DNA from: Bacillota bacterium
Lineage (GTDB): Bacteria; Bacillota; UBA4882; UBA10575
Direction: 5' to 3'
Assembly (NCBI GenBank): GCA_012838955.1
Contig: DUOH01000039.1
Location: 1-48,696 of the forward strand
DNA length: 48,696 nt
The notes under the pieces were generated by a model. It saw nothing but the letters and a program-made list of their open reading frames with translations. It was not told the DNA's origin and did not search any database. The translations under genes and the position numbers were made by a program. Of the stretch, positions 19,001 through 27,102 are shown one piece after another; position 1 is the first letter of the stretch; each line of letters begins with the position of its first letter.

Positions 19001-19568
19001 GGAGCAGGCTATTTTCTGTATCCGTCAATTTTTTAATGGTAATATCCTTTTTATTTTTGTATTTCATGATCCCGGCGGCTTCCTCAAAAACAAACCGGCG
19101 TTCTTCCGGTTTTAAGGAGAGCAGGGAATCGATCTTGCCTTGACTGATGATGGAGTAGGATTCCTTACCAAGACCTGTGTCATAGAACAACTCCTGGATG
19201 TCCCGGAGCCGGACAGGAGTCTTGTTGATTAGGAATTCACTCTCACCAGAGCGGTAAAAACGTCTAGAGATTGCTATTTCTGTAAAGTCCAAGGGGAAAG
19301 TATGGTCGGAATTATCCAGAACCAGGGTAACGTCGGCCATACCCAAGGGTTTTCTGTCTTCGCTCCCGGCAAAAATGATATCTTCCAGTTTAACGCCTCG
19401 CAGGTTTCTTAGGTTATGCTCCCCCATCACCCAGCGGAGGCTATCTACGATATTACTTTTCCCACTACCGTTTGGACCAACAATCGCCGTAATTCCTGGC
19501 TGAAAAGTAAGGACCGTCCGGTCGGCAAATGATTTAAACCCGTGAATTTCCAGACGTTTCAGAAACAA
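16011..19568 (-). CDS. smc: Chromosome partition protein SMC
   Basis: 1185 residues, TTG at 19568 with GGAGGG upstream. Walker A is GPNGSGKSNIVDSLRW in the N-terminal head. Two long coiled-coil arms (about 165-500 and 675-1010) flank the hinge, which lies around residues 515-640 (VADLIQVEYGKEIALETALG) and is followed by VSPGGAITGGK. The C-terminal head has signature LSGGERAMTAIS and Walker B CLLDEIDATLDD. It is the ATPase core of condensin with ScpA and ScpB, which are not in the window. It is separated from rnc, its usual upstream neighbour, by the sigma factor and spoVS genes. Confidence 0.98.
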   Translation of the reverse strand: MFLKRLEIHGFKSFADRTVLTFQPGITAIVGPNGSGKSNIVDSLRWVMGEHNLRNLRGVKLEDIIFAGSEDRKPLGMADVTLVLDNSDHTFPLDFTEIAISRRFYRSGESEFLINKTPVRLRDIQELFYDTGLGKESYSIISQGKIDSLLSLKPEERRFVFEEAAGIMKYKNKKDITIKKLTDTENSLLRIEDILQELRTQMLPLSRQAEEAKVYLRIQKELKGLEVNYYHTELTRIAEALSGLEQEKQETEEKLTGLQREEEKIEAEVITLKQQIGALEEETEAKQKLLLSQATQKERALGELKLYNERDRFLKERKKETEEFLAQQRTRFLELENKKAELRRQAGEINEQKERFSTEIRALEEKISAFETRLAEIRLHLAEEKAGLAQELERLSTLKQGVNESNLQNDYKKERALELEDQLDLCQKELTEVKANAEKIKSEITAINDHLSALARQEAEVTDELQKNRAYLANQEEKNQEIRNRLRGVESKIALLEELEKNHGGYFQGVKALLKATREPFHEEIHGVVADLIQVEYGKEIALETALGSALQNLVISHDRYARAAIDFLKRHSQGRATFLPLNLIEQPPDRLDGVRNILAQHGCKPATDAVRYDRKYQAVVYHLLGNTIIAPDLSAAVAVTQKTGKRFRLVTLDGDLVSPGGAITGGKTERKQSGPLVRKRDISELQKKKQDLLAFMDRGLQEEKKLQEKLSALTTTLEQIKAERQEAGFAVNSLRKEAELIKNNEERLLAQQKQFADGLEKIKSEILAQQTSISDLKELLAQAEAAIDLRNIGLKDLEAEENNLLTEKEKHLRELSTLSSKLAGIQQEWMGKAEYLKDQDLIQLNLTKETEKRQNELAQIEAEISRLQAEKTTLQQTIEVSEAKKTDLEKELETVKEKWQAHLNESAEQEEKLRNIRRLSGTRTAELHRLELQTNRLRAEQEKIEAHLVEVYGETWQTGVYPDYPLPDNAKKEIEQLKRRLKEMEPVNLQAIEDYEKQKERESFLSKQYDDLVSAKASLEKVIMEIEKTIKKRFVETFEEIRKEFITLFEQLFSGGKADIKLLDEDNPLESGIEILAQPPGKRLQTLSLLSGGERAMTAISLLFAILKVKPAPFCLLDEIDATLDDANVKRFSDLLQMFSNELQFIVITHRRGTMEMVGTLYGVTMEEKGVSKLISLDLKKAVS

Positions 19569-19875
19569 ATAAGTCCCTCCTATTCACCGTCGCGTCAGCC
19601 ACACCGTTGGTGTGCAAGTTTTTATGTCATTGGGGATCGAAACTGGCGTGGAATATCGCCCGGCTTTACCGGGAGAAGATGATACGGACGTACCAAAAGA
19701 ATACTGTGTTGAAGTATGTTACGGTCTATTAAGCTATTTCGATCATCGGATGACGCCACTTGCAAACAAAGTTAGCCTTTGGCCGCGTTAGCAACCGGCG
19801 CTTAAATCCGGATCAAATACTGATGATAACTTATATTATTGTACCATAATTCATATAAAAATTCATATAAAAAAA
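19569..19875 (-). other. Long smc leader region, no gene seen
   Basis: About 300 bases without a convincing coding frame. An extended -10 (TGGTACAAT, core at 19843-19838) could start an smc transcript with a leader of about 260 bases. The leader contains short GC stems, including CCCGG/CCGGG and ACACC/GGTGT. I do not match it to a known riboswitch. The direct repeat ATTCATATAAAA occurs twice near 19849-19872. Confidence 0.35.
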
Positions 19876-19896
19876 CACCTCTGGAAAGCAGAGGCG
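19876..19896 (-). terminator. Intrinsic terminator after the sigma factor gene
   Basis: CCTCTG/CAGAGG with a 5-base loop (19878-19894) is followed on the minus strand by TG and seven T residues. It lies about 35 bases past the stop at 19931. Confidence 0.85.
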
Positions 19897-19930
19897 CTTA
19901 TGCTGTTTTGTGGTGCGAATTTGGCTGACT

Positions 19931-20614
19931 TTAGATTACTTTAAGTTTTAGCGAAAGGTCCGTTCTCTTTCTGGTGTTTAAAGGGATCTCAGGGTGCAGA
20001 AGCGACCCATATTCTTTGATGATTTTTTGTAGTTTCAAACGGGCCCTGGTCTTAGCATTATCAACTACTTTGGCCTTTAGCAGTAGTTGCTTTTGGATTT
20101 CAGTAAAAGTAAGGCCCTTTAAGTATAGTAAGGTTACGTTGTATTCAACCTCGGTGAGATGAGCTTTTAGCACTTCCTGGAGGCGATGGAGGGCAAATTT
20201 CTCTACAACCAACTCTTCCGGGTTACAGGAATCATCGTTTAGGTTGTCAAGTAGAATGCGGGATTCTTCGGAATTAACATAGGAGAAGAGCGACGAGGCT
20301 TCTCTGTATAGTCTACGTCTCTTTGCGGAGTGCCGTTTGAGGACATTATAGATCTTGCGTAGGATGCAAATGTAGGCGAAAGTGCTAAACTTTATTTCAA
20401 ATTCCCCATTGAATTCATTGATGGCTTTTAATAAACCGATGAGGCCTTCTTGGATCAGATCTTCATATTCAAGATAATAGCAGTTTTGGTTCTTCACAAT
20501 GTGCTTGACCATTGGTATATATTTGCGCACCAATTCGTCTTTGGCCTGTGGATCGTCTTCTTCTCTGATCTGCTTTAGCAAAAGTAAGTCTTCGTTCTGG
20601 TTGACAATGCTCAT
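19931..20614 (-). CDS. sigH: Sigma-70 family factor, SigH-like (sporulation/stationary phase)
   Basis: 227 residues. Region 2 covers about residues 25-95 (YLEYEDLIQEGLIGLLKAI is region 2.2, then KFSTFAYICILRKI). Region 4 lies about 145-200 (LTEVEYNVTLLYLKGLTFTE). Region 1.1 is absent and region 3 is reduced, as in SigH. The segment SYVNSEES-RILLDNLND-CNPEELV follows the layout of SigH (SLDKP...LLDVI...DPEE). It ends with a basic tail. It is adjacent to spoVS, which has a sigma-H type promoter. It could be the main SigH or a paralogue; the gene symbol is provisional. ATG at 20614 with AAGGGGG about 11 bases upstream. Confidence 0.72.
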   Translation of the reverse strand: MSIVNQNEDLLLLKQIREEDDPQAKDELVRKYIPMVKHIVKNQNCYYLEYEDLIQEGLIGLLKAINEFNGEFEIKFSTFAYICILRKIYNVLKRHSAKRRRLYREASSLFSYVNSEESRILLDNLNDDSCNPEELVVEKFALHRLQEVLKAHLTEVEYNVTLLYLKGLTFTEIQKQLLLKAKVVDNAKTRARLKLQKIIKEYGSLLHPEIPLNTRKRTDLSLKLKVI

Positions 20615-20774
20615 CTACGCAGCGCCCCCTTGACCCATGCATAGTAAAGTATATGGCCAGGTTGTCCAGAATATGATTACTTCTGAGATAGCATGCTCCG
20701 TACCGTCAAAGCCAGCGCTGGTGAGAAGGGGATCTCATAATTATCTTATAATTATAATAGAGAAAATAAAAAAA

Positions 20775-20793
20775 GCTGTCCCCAAGGGACAGC
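20775..20793 (-). terminator. Intrinsic terminator after spoVS
   Basis: GCTGTCCC/GGGACAGC, 8-bp perfect stem with a 3-base loop, followed on the minus strand by seven T residues. It separates spoVS from the sigma gene. Confidence 0.92.
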
Positions 20794-20800
20794 CCGAAGT

Positions 20801-21061
20801 TTATCTGGGTTCAATAATGAATTTAATCGCCGTTCTTTCCTCCCCGTCAATTTGTACTTCAGAAAAGGCGGGAATACAGACGAGGTTAATTCCATTAGGA
20901 GCAACAAATCCTCTGGCAATCGCGATTGCTTTTATAGCTTGATTTACTGCTCCTGCGCCAACCGATTGGATTTCAGCACAGCTTTTTTCTCTAACTACCG
21001 CAGCTAAGGCTCCTGCTACTGACTTGGGATTGGAAGTTGCAGAAACTTTAAGTACTTCCAA
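20801..21061 (-). CDS. spoVS: Stage V sporulation protein S
   Basis: 86 residues from the TTG at 21061, with AAAGGGGG eight bases upstream. This gives the canonical EVLKVSA N-terminus and the usual length; the TTG at 21067 is too close to the binding site. The sequence is highly conserved through the family: SVAGALAAVVRE, GAGAVNQAIKAIAIARGF, DGEERTAIKFIIEPR. SpoVS is an Alba-fold-like protein needed for spore coat assembly and late sporulation in Bacillus. The promoter at 21174-21200 and terminator at 20775-20793 make it monocistronic. Confidence 0.97.
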   Translation of the reverse strand: MEVLKVSATSNPKSVAGALAAVVREKSCAEIQSVGAGAVNQAIKAIAIARGFVAPNGINLVCIPAFSEVQIDGEERTAIKFIIEPR

Positions 21062-21173
21062 AAACAAGACCCCCTTTATATCCGGTTCTAATTCTAAGTA
21101 TAAAGAGAAGAAATTTCATTCAAATCTAACCTATGCCCGGGTTCGGTGTTTTGGTGTTAATAATATGTAAATA

Positions 21174-21200
21174 ATTCCACAATTGAAGATAGATTCCTCC
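21174..21200 (-). promoter_or_regulatory. Sigma-H type promoter of spoVS
   Basis: On the minus strand GGAGGAATC (21200-21192) and GTGGAAT (21180-21174) are 11 bases apart. This matches the sigma-H consensus RnAGGAwWW-N11-12-RnnGAAT in nearly all positions. spoVS is a known sigma-H target in Bacillus, so position and sequence agree. Confidence 0.72.
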
Positions 21201-21234
21201 TTAATTTTTCTTATTTTTAAGTAAAGTAAGAAAA

Positions 21235-21969
21235 TCAGGTTTTTTCTAGACTGAGCAGTCCTTGCTCTGCCGCTTTTTTGGCCGCTTCCTTTTTGCTCGT
21301 TCCCCGGCCGACGCCAATTTTCCGGTCTTTACTGTAAACAGCCATGGTATAAAGGCGTTTATGATCTGGACCTTCCACATTCATCAGTTTATAAGTGGGA
21401 AGTTCCCCATGCTTTTGTTGTAAAACTTCTTGTAACATTGTCTTGGGATCCAGGGGGTTCTCCTCGGTGAGTAAAGCTTCTATATACGGTTGCCAGAGGG
21501 AAATAATAAAATTTCTGGCGTTTTGTAACCCTTTGGCGAGATAAGTAACGGCGATGATTGCCTCCATTGCATCGGCGAGGAGAGATGCCCTTCTTCGCCC
21601 GCCTGTTTTTTCCTCTCCTGTACCCAGATAGAGTAATTCTCCCAGTTTTAAGGAGGCGGCGATCTGAGCCAGAGTCCTGGAGTTCACCAGGGATGAGCGC
21701 CATTTGGATAATTCACCCTCAGTTTTCTGAGGGAATCTGGTATATAAATATTCACTGATCACCAAGGACAATACTGAATCTCCCAGGAATTCCAAGCGTT
21801 CGTTGGATTCTCCGCCTGCTTCATGAATATATGAACGGTGCGTCAAGGATTGCTCCAGTAAAGGCAGGTCTTTTTCTGTGATTCCTGCTTTCTTCGCCAA
21901 GGCGGAGAGGTTCTTGGCAGAGGTTCCATCTTCGTCTAGATGTTTAGGTAAGGATCGTTTTTTCTTCAC
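21235..21969 (-). CDS. rnc: Ribonuclease III
   Basis: 244 residues, GTG at 21969. The catalytic domain has the signature NERLEFLGDSVLSLV with the metal-binding Glu and Asp, and a second acidic site DAMEAIIAV. The C-terminal dsRNA-binding domain (about 170-242) ends with GTSKKEAAKKAAEQGLL. It processes rRNA precursors and other double-stranded RNA. The N-terminal 25 residues are a basic, non-conserved extension. It lies downstream of fabF, as in most Bacillota. Confidence 0.97.
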   Translation of the reverse strand: MKKKRSLPKHLDEDGTSAKNLSALAKKAGITEKDLPLLEQSLTHRSYIHEAGGESNERLEFLGDSVLSLVISEYLYTRFPQKTEGELSKWRSSLVNSRTLAQIAASLKLGELLYLGTGEEKTGGRRRASLLADAMEAIIAVTYLAKGLQNARNFIISLWQPYIEALLTEENPLDPKTMLQEVLQQKHGELPTYKLMNVEGPDHKRLYTMAVYSKDRKIGVGRGTSKKEAAKKAAEQGLLSLEKT

Positions 21970-22316
21970 TTTTTAGACACCCCTAAAGGCTGTACTGCAT
22001 TTATATTCGGTATATCCGGCGGATTTTACATCCTGTCTTGTGGCAAAAGTCTATATTGCGAAACCCTATCGACCCAAAGATTTCGGAGTATAGACTCTCC
22101 TGGACACGCGCAGACCCTGCCCAATGCGTTCTGGTATTGAAGAAAAAAGATTTATCACAGTTCTTTCTTTTCTTGTTGTGACTGCTTGGCGCCGGCGTCT
22201 GACTGAGTATAAACTTCCTCTTCTGGCCCGTCTTTTATGCCGTAAAGCCCTGCGATAAATCTTATAATTCTTGAGTAGCCTGATCATACGACAAAACTAC
22301 TTACTGGCAATACTAC
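21970..22316 (-). other. fabF-rnc intergenic region, no supported gene
   Basis: About 350 bases. One frame at 22066-22287 encodes a very Arg-rich 73-residue peptide starting MIRLLKNYK. It lacks a ribosome binding site and I recognise no family, so I do not call it a gene. No terminator with a clear T-run is seen. Confidence 0.4.
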
Positions 22317-23561
22317 TCACTCAGGTTGATATTTTTGAAGAGCCAAGGTTCCGTTGTGACCGCCAAAGCCGAGGGAGTTGGAGAGAGCTCGAGTAATCTC
22401 TTGCTTTCTGGCTTTGTTCGGCACATAGTCCAGATCACAAGCGGGATCTTCATGTTCATAGTTTATAGTAGGCGGAATGATGCCCCTTTGCAAGGCAAGT
22501 AGCACGGCAACGGCCTCAATTGCGCCGGCTGCTCCCAAAAGGTGCCCGGTCATGGATTTCGTGGAGCTGATGGCTACTTGATAGGCATGTTCCCCAAGGG
22601 CTTTCTTGATGGCGATGGTTTCTAATCGATCATTGGCTTCTGTAGAGGTACCGTGGGCGTTAATGTAATCCACCTCTTCCGGCTGCCATCCGGCATCCTT
22701 GATCGCCTGTCGCATCGCTTCGGCAGCTCCGATCCCCTCAGGATGCGGAGAGGTAATATGATAGGCGTCACCGGTCAAGCCGTATCCGACGATTTCCCCA
22801 TAGATCTTTGCTCCCCTGGCCTTGGCCGCTTCCAGTTCCTCCAGGATAATGGTGGCCGCACCTTCACCCATGACAAAACCGTCGCGTTCCCGGTCAAAAG
22901 GTCTACTGGCTTTGGTGGGATCATCATTACGTTTAGAGAGTGCCCCGGCGGCGGAAAATCCGGCGTAGGAGAGTGCGGTGATCGCTGCCTCCGCTCCCCC
23001 GGTAATCATTACATCGGCATCTCCATATTTGATAATTCTATATGCTTCACCAATCGCGTGTGTGCTGGAAGCACAGGCAGTTACAGCCGCCAGATTCGGT
23101 CCGCGGGCGCCTGTATGAATGGAAACCTGACCGGAGGCCATATCAGCAATCATCATCGGAATAAAAAAAGGGCTGACGCGGTTGGGACCTTTTTCCAACA
23201 ATACTCTGGTCTGGTCTTCAAAGGTCTTCATTCCGCCGATTCCGGAACCGATTAAAACTCCGATTCGGTGCGCATTTTCTTCTGTGATTTTTAAGCCGGA
23301 ATCCTCTAAAGCTTGTTTGGAGGCTGCTACAGCAAACTGAGCAAACCGATCCATTCTGCGGATTTCTTTCTTCTCCAGATACTGCGATGGATCGAAGTCT
23401 TTTACCTCAGCGCCGATTTTTGAGGGGAATTCCGTAGTATCAAAGGAGGTTACTAAAGAGACACCGGATTCTCCATTAATCAGGGAAGACCAGAATGTTT
23501 CGTACTCCAAACCCAGGGCAGATATGACGCCTAGTCCGGTTACGACAACTCGTCTACTCAT
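22317..23561 (-). CDS. fabF: 3-oxoacyl-ACP synthase II FabF
   Basis: 414 residues, ATG with GAGGTGG upstream. The catalytic triad is present: Cys in [13 protein letters not shown], His in HGTSTEAND and His in [11 protein letters not shown]. It condenses malonyl-ACP with acyl-ACP in chain elongation (cytosolic type II fatty acid synthesis). The HGTST segment reads EAND where PLND is usual; this is outside the catalytic residues. It is the last gene of the plsX-fabD-fabG-acpP-fabF run; fabH and fabK, often in this operon, are not here. Confidence 0.97.
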   Translation of the reverse strand: MSRRVVVTGLGVISALGLEYETFWSSLINGESGVSLVTSFDTTEFPSKIGAEVKDFDPSQYLEKKEIRRMDRFAQFAVAASKQALEDSGLKITEENAHRIGVLIGSGIGGMKTFEDQTRVLLEKGPNRVSPFFIPMMIADMASGQVSIHTGARGPNLAAVTACASSTHAIGEAYRIIKYGDADVMITGGAEAAITALSYAGFSAAGALSKRNDDPTKASRPFDRERDGFVMGEGAATIILEELEAAKARGAKIYGEIVGYGLTGDAYHITSPHPEGIGAAEAMRQAIKDAGWQPEEVDYINAHGTSTEANDRLETIAIKKALGEHAYQVAISSTKSMTGHLLGAAGAIEAVAVLLALQRGIIPPTINYEHEDPACDLDYVPNKARKQEITRALSNSLGFGGHNGTLALQKYQPE

Positions 23562-23638
23562 CTTGCCACCTCACAAAATATGCATCATAAGTTTCCCCAC
23601 AGGAAGCGGGGTAGAGTGTAATATGGCTGATATTAATA

Positions 23639-23664
23639 GAGTCCCGAGTAAAACCCCGGGACTC
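23639..23664 (-). terminator. Hairpin between acpP and fabF, weak terminator
   Basis: GAGTCCCG/CGGGACTC, 8-bp perfect stem with a 10-base loop. The following minus-strand bases (TATTAAT) are not a strong T-run. It may only reduce read-through or end the abundant acpP transcript. Confidence 0.45.
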
Positions 23665-23685
23665 GCGCGCCACTTAGCATCGGAT

Positions 23686-23922
23686 TTACTGAGCATTTTC
23701 CTTAATGTACTTAATAGCATCTCCTACAGTGGAGATCTTCTCAGCATCCTCATCGGGGATTTCCATATCAAACTCCTCTTCAAGGGCCATAATAAGTTCC
23801 ACAAGATCAAGGGAATCAGCGCCTAGATCATCCACAAAAGATGAACTTTCGGAGACTTCTTCCTCCTCGACGCCCAGCTGATCAACGACTATTTCTTTTA
23901 CTTTTTCGAACAAATTATCCAC
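23686..23922 (-). CDS. acpP: Acyl carrier protein
   Basis: 78 residues from the GTG at 23922, seven bases after AGGAGG; a TTG at 23940 is upstream of that binding site. The phosphopantetheine Ser lies in the invariant [10 protein letters not shown]. The protein is acidic, with the usual four-helix pattern and length. It carries the growing acyl chain for FabD, FabG and FabF, encoded beside it. Confidence 0.97.
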   Translation of the reverse strand: MDNLFEKVKEIVVDQLGVEEEEVSESSSFVDDLGADSLDLVELIMALEEEFDMEIPDEDAEKISTVGDAIKYIKENAQ

Positions 23923-23985
23923 CACCTCACCTCCTTCCAATGATTCGTCCCCTGGTTAGAAAGGAAATTACGCGAATTTTTCTTC

Positions 23986-24729
23986 TTAACCTCCCATGAC
24001 CATTCCGCCGTCGACATTCAACACTTGGCCGGTTATGTAGTCGGCGTCATCAGAAACAAGAAAAAGAACGGCTTTGGCCACATGCTCCGGCAAACCGAAT
24101 CGGCCCAGGGGAATCTGTCCTAGAAGATTCTTTCTTGCCTCTTCAGGTAAGACTTCAGTCATTTTTGATTGAATAAAACCGGGAGCAACAGCATTTACCC
24201 GTATTCCTCTGGACCCCAGTTCTTTCGCTATAGATTTGGTAAATGCGATGACTCCAGCTTTTGAAGCGGAATAATTTGCTTGCCCGCTATTTCCAATTTG
24301 ACCGATTACAGAAGCAATATTTACAATCTTCCCGGAGCGCTGTTTGATCATGGTTTTAATGGAAGACTTGGTAAGATTGAAGGTACCTTTGAGGTTAATG
24401 GCAATAACTTTATCCCAATCTTCTTCCGGCATTCTCAGTAAAAGGTTATCCCTGGTAATACCGGCGTTATTCACTAGAATGTCCAATCTGCCAAATTCAT
24501 TCAGCACATATTCAACGGTTGCTTTGGCATCCTCCATCTTCGAAACGTCACCGGTGACAGCGGATACTTCAAAACCTTCGGCTTTAAAATGGGCCATGGT
24601 CTCATGAACCTCCGGCAGAATGTCGGAGAGAACCACTTTTGCTCCGTTGCTCGCTAATTGGTAAGCGATTTCTCGGCCAATACCACGAGCTGCGCCCGTT
24701 ACCAAAGCTACCTGCTGAGATAATTTCAT
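23986..24729 (-). CDS. fabG: 3-oxoacyl-ACP reductase FabG
   Basis: 247 residues, ATG with GGAGG upstream. Short-chain dehydrogenase: cofactor motif TGAARGIGREIA, NNAG at the strand-4 end, and catalytic Ser (NIASVIG), Tyr and Lys in YSASKAG. The C-terminus GQVLNVDGGMVM is typical of FabG. It reduces 3-oxoacyl-ACP with NADPH. It begins five bases after the fabD stop. Confidence 0.96.
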   Translation of the reverse strand: MKLSQQVALVTGAARGIGREIAYQLASNGAKVVLSDILPEVHETMAHFKAEGFEVSAVTGDVSKMEDAKATVEYVLNEFGRLDILVNNAGITRDNLLLRMPEEDWDKVIAINLKGTFNLTKSSIKTMIKQRSGKIVNIASVIGQIGNSGQANYSASKAGVIAFTKSIAKELGSRGIRVNAVAPGFIQSKMTEVLPEEARKNLLGQIPLGRFGLPEHVAKAVLFLVSDDADYITGQVLNVDGGMVMGG

Positions 24730-24733
24730 ATTA

Positions 24734-25666
24734 CTAAACCTCCTTTAAAAATGCAAGAACTTTTTTGAGGTCATCCGCTTCTATGACGTGATGGGTGGTA
24801 ACACCCTTGATTGTCTTTTTGACCAGACCGGTGAGGACCTTTGCCCCTGCCTCCAGATAAAAATCACAACCCAAGCTCGAGAGTTTCCTCAAAGATTCTT
24901 CCCATAGTACTGGGGAATATACTTGTTTCTCCAGTAAAGATGGGAGTTCTTCTGTAGAAGTCACCAGCTCGGCGGTGACATTGGCCACCAGGGGGACGGT
25001 GAGCGGATGAAAAGCAGTCCTGTCCAATTCCACCCGGAGTTGCTTGGCGGCAGGAAGCATCAACGGTGAATGGAAAGCGCCGCTTACCTCCAGCATGATG
25101 GCTCTTCCTTTTTTACTTTCCTTGACGGTATCAGCCAGTTTCCGAACGAGGGGTTTTTCGCCGGAGACTACAATCTGCGCGGGAGAATTATGGTTGGCTA
25201 ACTCGAGAACGCCTTCTTTTTTGAGTTTCCCTACCTCCTCTTGTAAATCGACGATGGGGAAATTTAAGACGGCAACCATTCCTCCTTCCCCCGGAACAGA
25301 GGACATTAGTTCCGCTCTGCGCTTGACGAGTCGTAAAGCATCCTCAAAATCAAGGGCATCTGCAGCCACCAGGGCGGTATACTCACCCAGACTATGACCT
25401 GCCACCCAGGTGGGAGTTACTCCGTTTTCTTTGAGAAGTTGAAAGATTATGTAACTGACTGTTAAGATAGCAGGTTGAGCGATTCTGGTATCAGTCAAGT
25501 CTGCGCTGGGTCCGTCAAAACATAAGCGGCAAAGAGGCATGGCCAAAACCTCTTCAGCCTGATGAAAGAGGTTTTTTGCTGTTGCAGAGGCTTCATATAG
25601 TGAGCGGCCCATTCCCACAAATTGACTTCCTTGACCTGGAAAGAGCATAGCTATTTTCTTTTCTAT
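24734..25666 (-). CDS. fabD: Malonyl-CoA:ACP transacylase FabD, probable AUA start
   Basis: The active-site Ser is in GHSLGEYTALVAA, the Arg region in VKRRAELM, and the His in SGAFHSPLM. The first ATG is at 25648 and gives MLFPGQGSQF, lacking the usual five or six residues before this motif and leaving the binding site about 24 bases away. The same frame upstream reads IEKKIAMLFPGQGS, and its first codon, ATA at 25666, is 6 bases after a strong GAGGAGGAG. No ATG, GTG or TTG exists between the binding site and 25648. I therefore place the start at the ATA (310 residues). It moves malonyl from CoA to ACP. Confidence 0.93.
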   Translation of the reverse strand: MEKKIAMLFPGQGSQFVGMGRSLYEASATAKNLFHQAEEVLAMPLCRLCFDGPSADLTDTRIAQPAILTVSYIIFQLLKENGVTPTWVAGHSLGEYTALVAADALDFEDALRLVKRRAELMSSVPGEGGMVAVLNFPIVDLQEEVGKLKKEGVLELANHNSPAQIVVSGEKPLVRKLADTVKESKKGRAIMLEVSGAFHSPLMLPAAKQLRVELDRTAFHPLTVPLVANVTAELVTSTEELPSLLEKQVYSPVLWEESLRKLSSLGCDFYLEAGAKVLTGLVKKTIKGVTTHHVIEADDLKKVLAFLKEV

Positions 25667-25715
25667 GAAAAACTCCTCCTCACTAGTAAATGCTCATGGC
25701 AAGTAGCATCAATCT

Positions 25716-26717
25716 TCAGGATTTCTTTTGATCTGCCGCAATGAGCTTGTGGATTTTTCCGGTCACATCTTCGTTGATGGCGTTTATCCCGGAGAGAATG
25801 GCGTTCTTGAAAGCTTTGGCATTAGAACTGCCATGGCTGATGATACTGACGCCACGGACGCCGAGCAGAGGAGCTCCGCCGTATTCTGAATAATCCATTC
25901 TGGCTTTTAAGGATTTTAGCCCGGGTTTGATCAGTAAAGCCCCAAGTTTCGTCCGTGTTGTACTGAGCAAGGCCTCTTTCATCAAGCAAAAGAGCGCTGT
26001 GGCAAACCCCTCCGTAAATTTTAGAATGGTATTTCCGACAAAACCATCACAGACTAACACATCACAGGCGCCAAAGGGGATATCTCTACCTTCAATATTA
26101 CCGATGAAATGCAGGGAACTCTCTTTTAGCCGACCGTAGGTGGCCAACGTCAGCCGGTTACCCTTCTCTTCTTCTTCTCCGATATTGAGGAGGCCCACTT
26201 TCGGCCCGGTAATCTTCAAAACGGCTTCCGCATAGATCGAACCCATGATGGCGAATTGTAACAGATCCTCGGGGTCACAATCGGCATTAGCGCCGGCATC
26301 CAGCAGAACCGTGACTCCTTTCACCGTAGGCATGGGGATGGCAATGGCAGGCCTGGAGACTCCCGGGATCCGTCCAAGGGTGAGTAGGGAGGCGGCCATG
26401 GCGGCGCCGGTATTTCCCGCAGAGACGATCGCATCAGCCTCGCCGTCTTTAACTAGGCGGTTGGCCACTACAATCGAGGAGTTGCGTTTTTTCCGCACGG
26501 CAGTAGCCGGAGGCTCATTCATACCGATTGTTTCTTCTGCGTTTACTATGGAAATTAAGTCGGATGGATATTCGAGAGAAGCTAATTCTCTTTTCAGCTC
26601 TTCCTCCCGACCGACCAGTATAACAGGGACACTCCATTCTTTGGCGGCTTCTACAGCGCCTAGAACGGCCTCATGTGGGGCATAGTCTCCACCCATGGCG
26701 TCGACGGCAATTCTCAC
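25716..26717 (-). CDS. plsX: Phosphate acyltransferase PlsX
   Basis: 333 residues, GTG with GGGGGTG eight bases upstream. Begins IAVDAMGGDYAPHEAV, with ASLLTLGRIPGVSRPAIA and a C-terminal EYGGAPLLGVRG, all PlsX landmarks. It makes acyl-phosphate from acyl-ACP for phospholipid synthesis. It is the first gene of the fatty acid run. The regulator FapR, often upstream of plsX, is not here; rpmF and yceD occupy that place. Confidence 0.97.
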   Translation of the reverse strand: MRIAVDAMGGDYAPHEAVLGAVEAAKEWSVPVILVGREEELKRELASLEYPSDLISIVNAEETIGMNEPPATAVRKKRNSSIVVANRLVKDGEADAIVSAGNTGAAMAASLLTLGRIPGVSRPAIAIPMPTVKGVTVLLDAGANADCDPEDLLQFAIMGSIYAEAVLKITGPKVGLLNIGEEEEKGNRLTLATYGRLKESSLHFIGNIEGRDIPFGACDVLVCDGFVGNTILKFTEGFATALFCLMKEALLSTTRTKLGALLIKPGLKSLKARMDYSEYGGAPLLGVRGVSIISHGSSNAKAFKNAILSGINAINEDVTGKIHKLIAADQKKS

Positions 26718-26877
26718 AGTATAACACCCCCATCATTTTCACATAAAAATATAGCAAAAAAACATAAAAAAGTAAAGAAAAAGAAAAGAACCTCAAAATC
26801 ACCCCGTATTCTGGCGTCAAGCACGTCCGGCGCGGGAAAAAGATCAGGCTTTGTCCTGTTGTAGCAGGCATAAAGAA

Positions 26878-26900
26878 AAAAGGTCGTTTCTAGACCTTTT
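26878..26900 (-). terminator. Intrinsic terminator after rpmF
   Basis: AAAAGGTC/GACCTTTT with a 7-base loop, T-run continuing TTC on the minus strand. It separates rpmF from plsX, so plsX needs its own promoter in 26718-26877. Confidence 0.75.
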
Positions 26901-26916
26901 CTCGATGTTTATTTCT

Positions 26917-27102
26917 TTATTTGGCTTCGACAGTCTCCATTACCTGTCTCCCATCATAGTATCCACAGCTTGGGCAGACCCTGTGAGCCAACTTGGGTTC
27001 ATGACAATGGGAACATACAGAGAGAGTCTGCAACCGTAGTTTCCAGTGGGAACGACGCATATTCCGTCTGGTACGAGAATTTTTATTTTTTGGGTTGGCC
27101 AT
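26917..27102 (-). CDS. rpmF: 50S ribosomal protein L32
   Basis: 61 residues from the ATG at 27102, with AAGGAGG upstream; the frame continues to 27120 without a better start. It begins MANPKNKNSRTRRN and has two zinc knuckles, CSHC and CPSC. This is the zinc-containing (C+) form. It overlaps the 3' end of yceD by 20 bases, the widespread yceD-rpmF pairing. Confidence 0.96.
   Translation of the reverse strand: MANPKNKNSRTRRNMRRSHWKLRLQTLSVCSHCHEPKLAHRVCPSCGYYDGRQVMETVEAK

Noticed and set aside
22066-22287. Arg-rich 73-residue frame between rnc and fabF
   Set aside because: No ribosome binding site, no recognisable family, and a composition that can arise by chance; kept only as a note on the gap.
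26671-26871. Hydrophobic 66-residue frame upstream of plsX
   Set aside because: It overlaps the plsX start and its hydrophobic stretch comes from the T-rich leader; it lacks a ribosome binding site.
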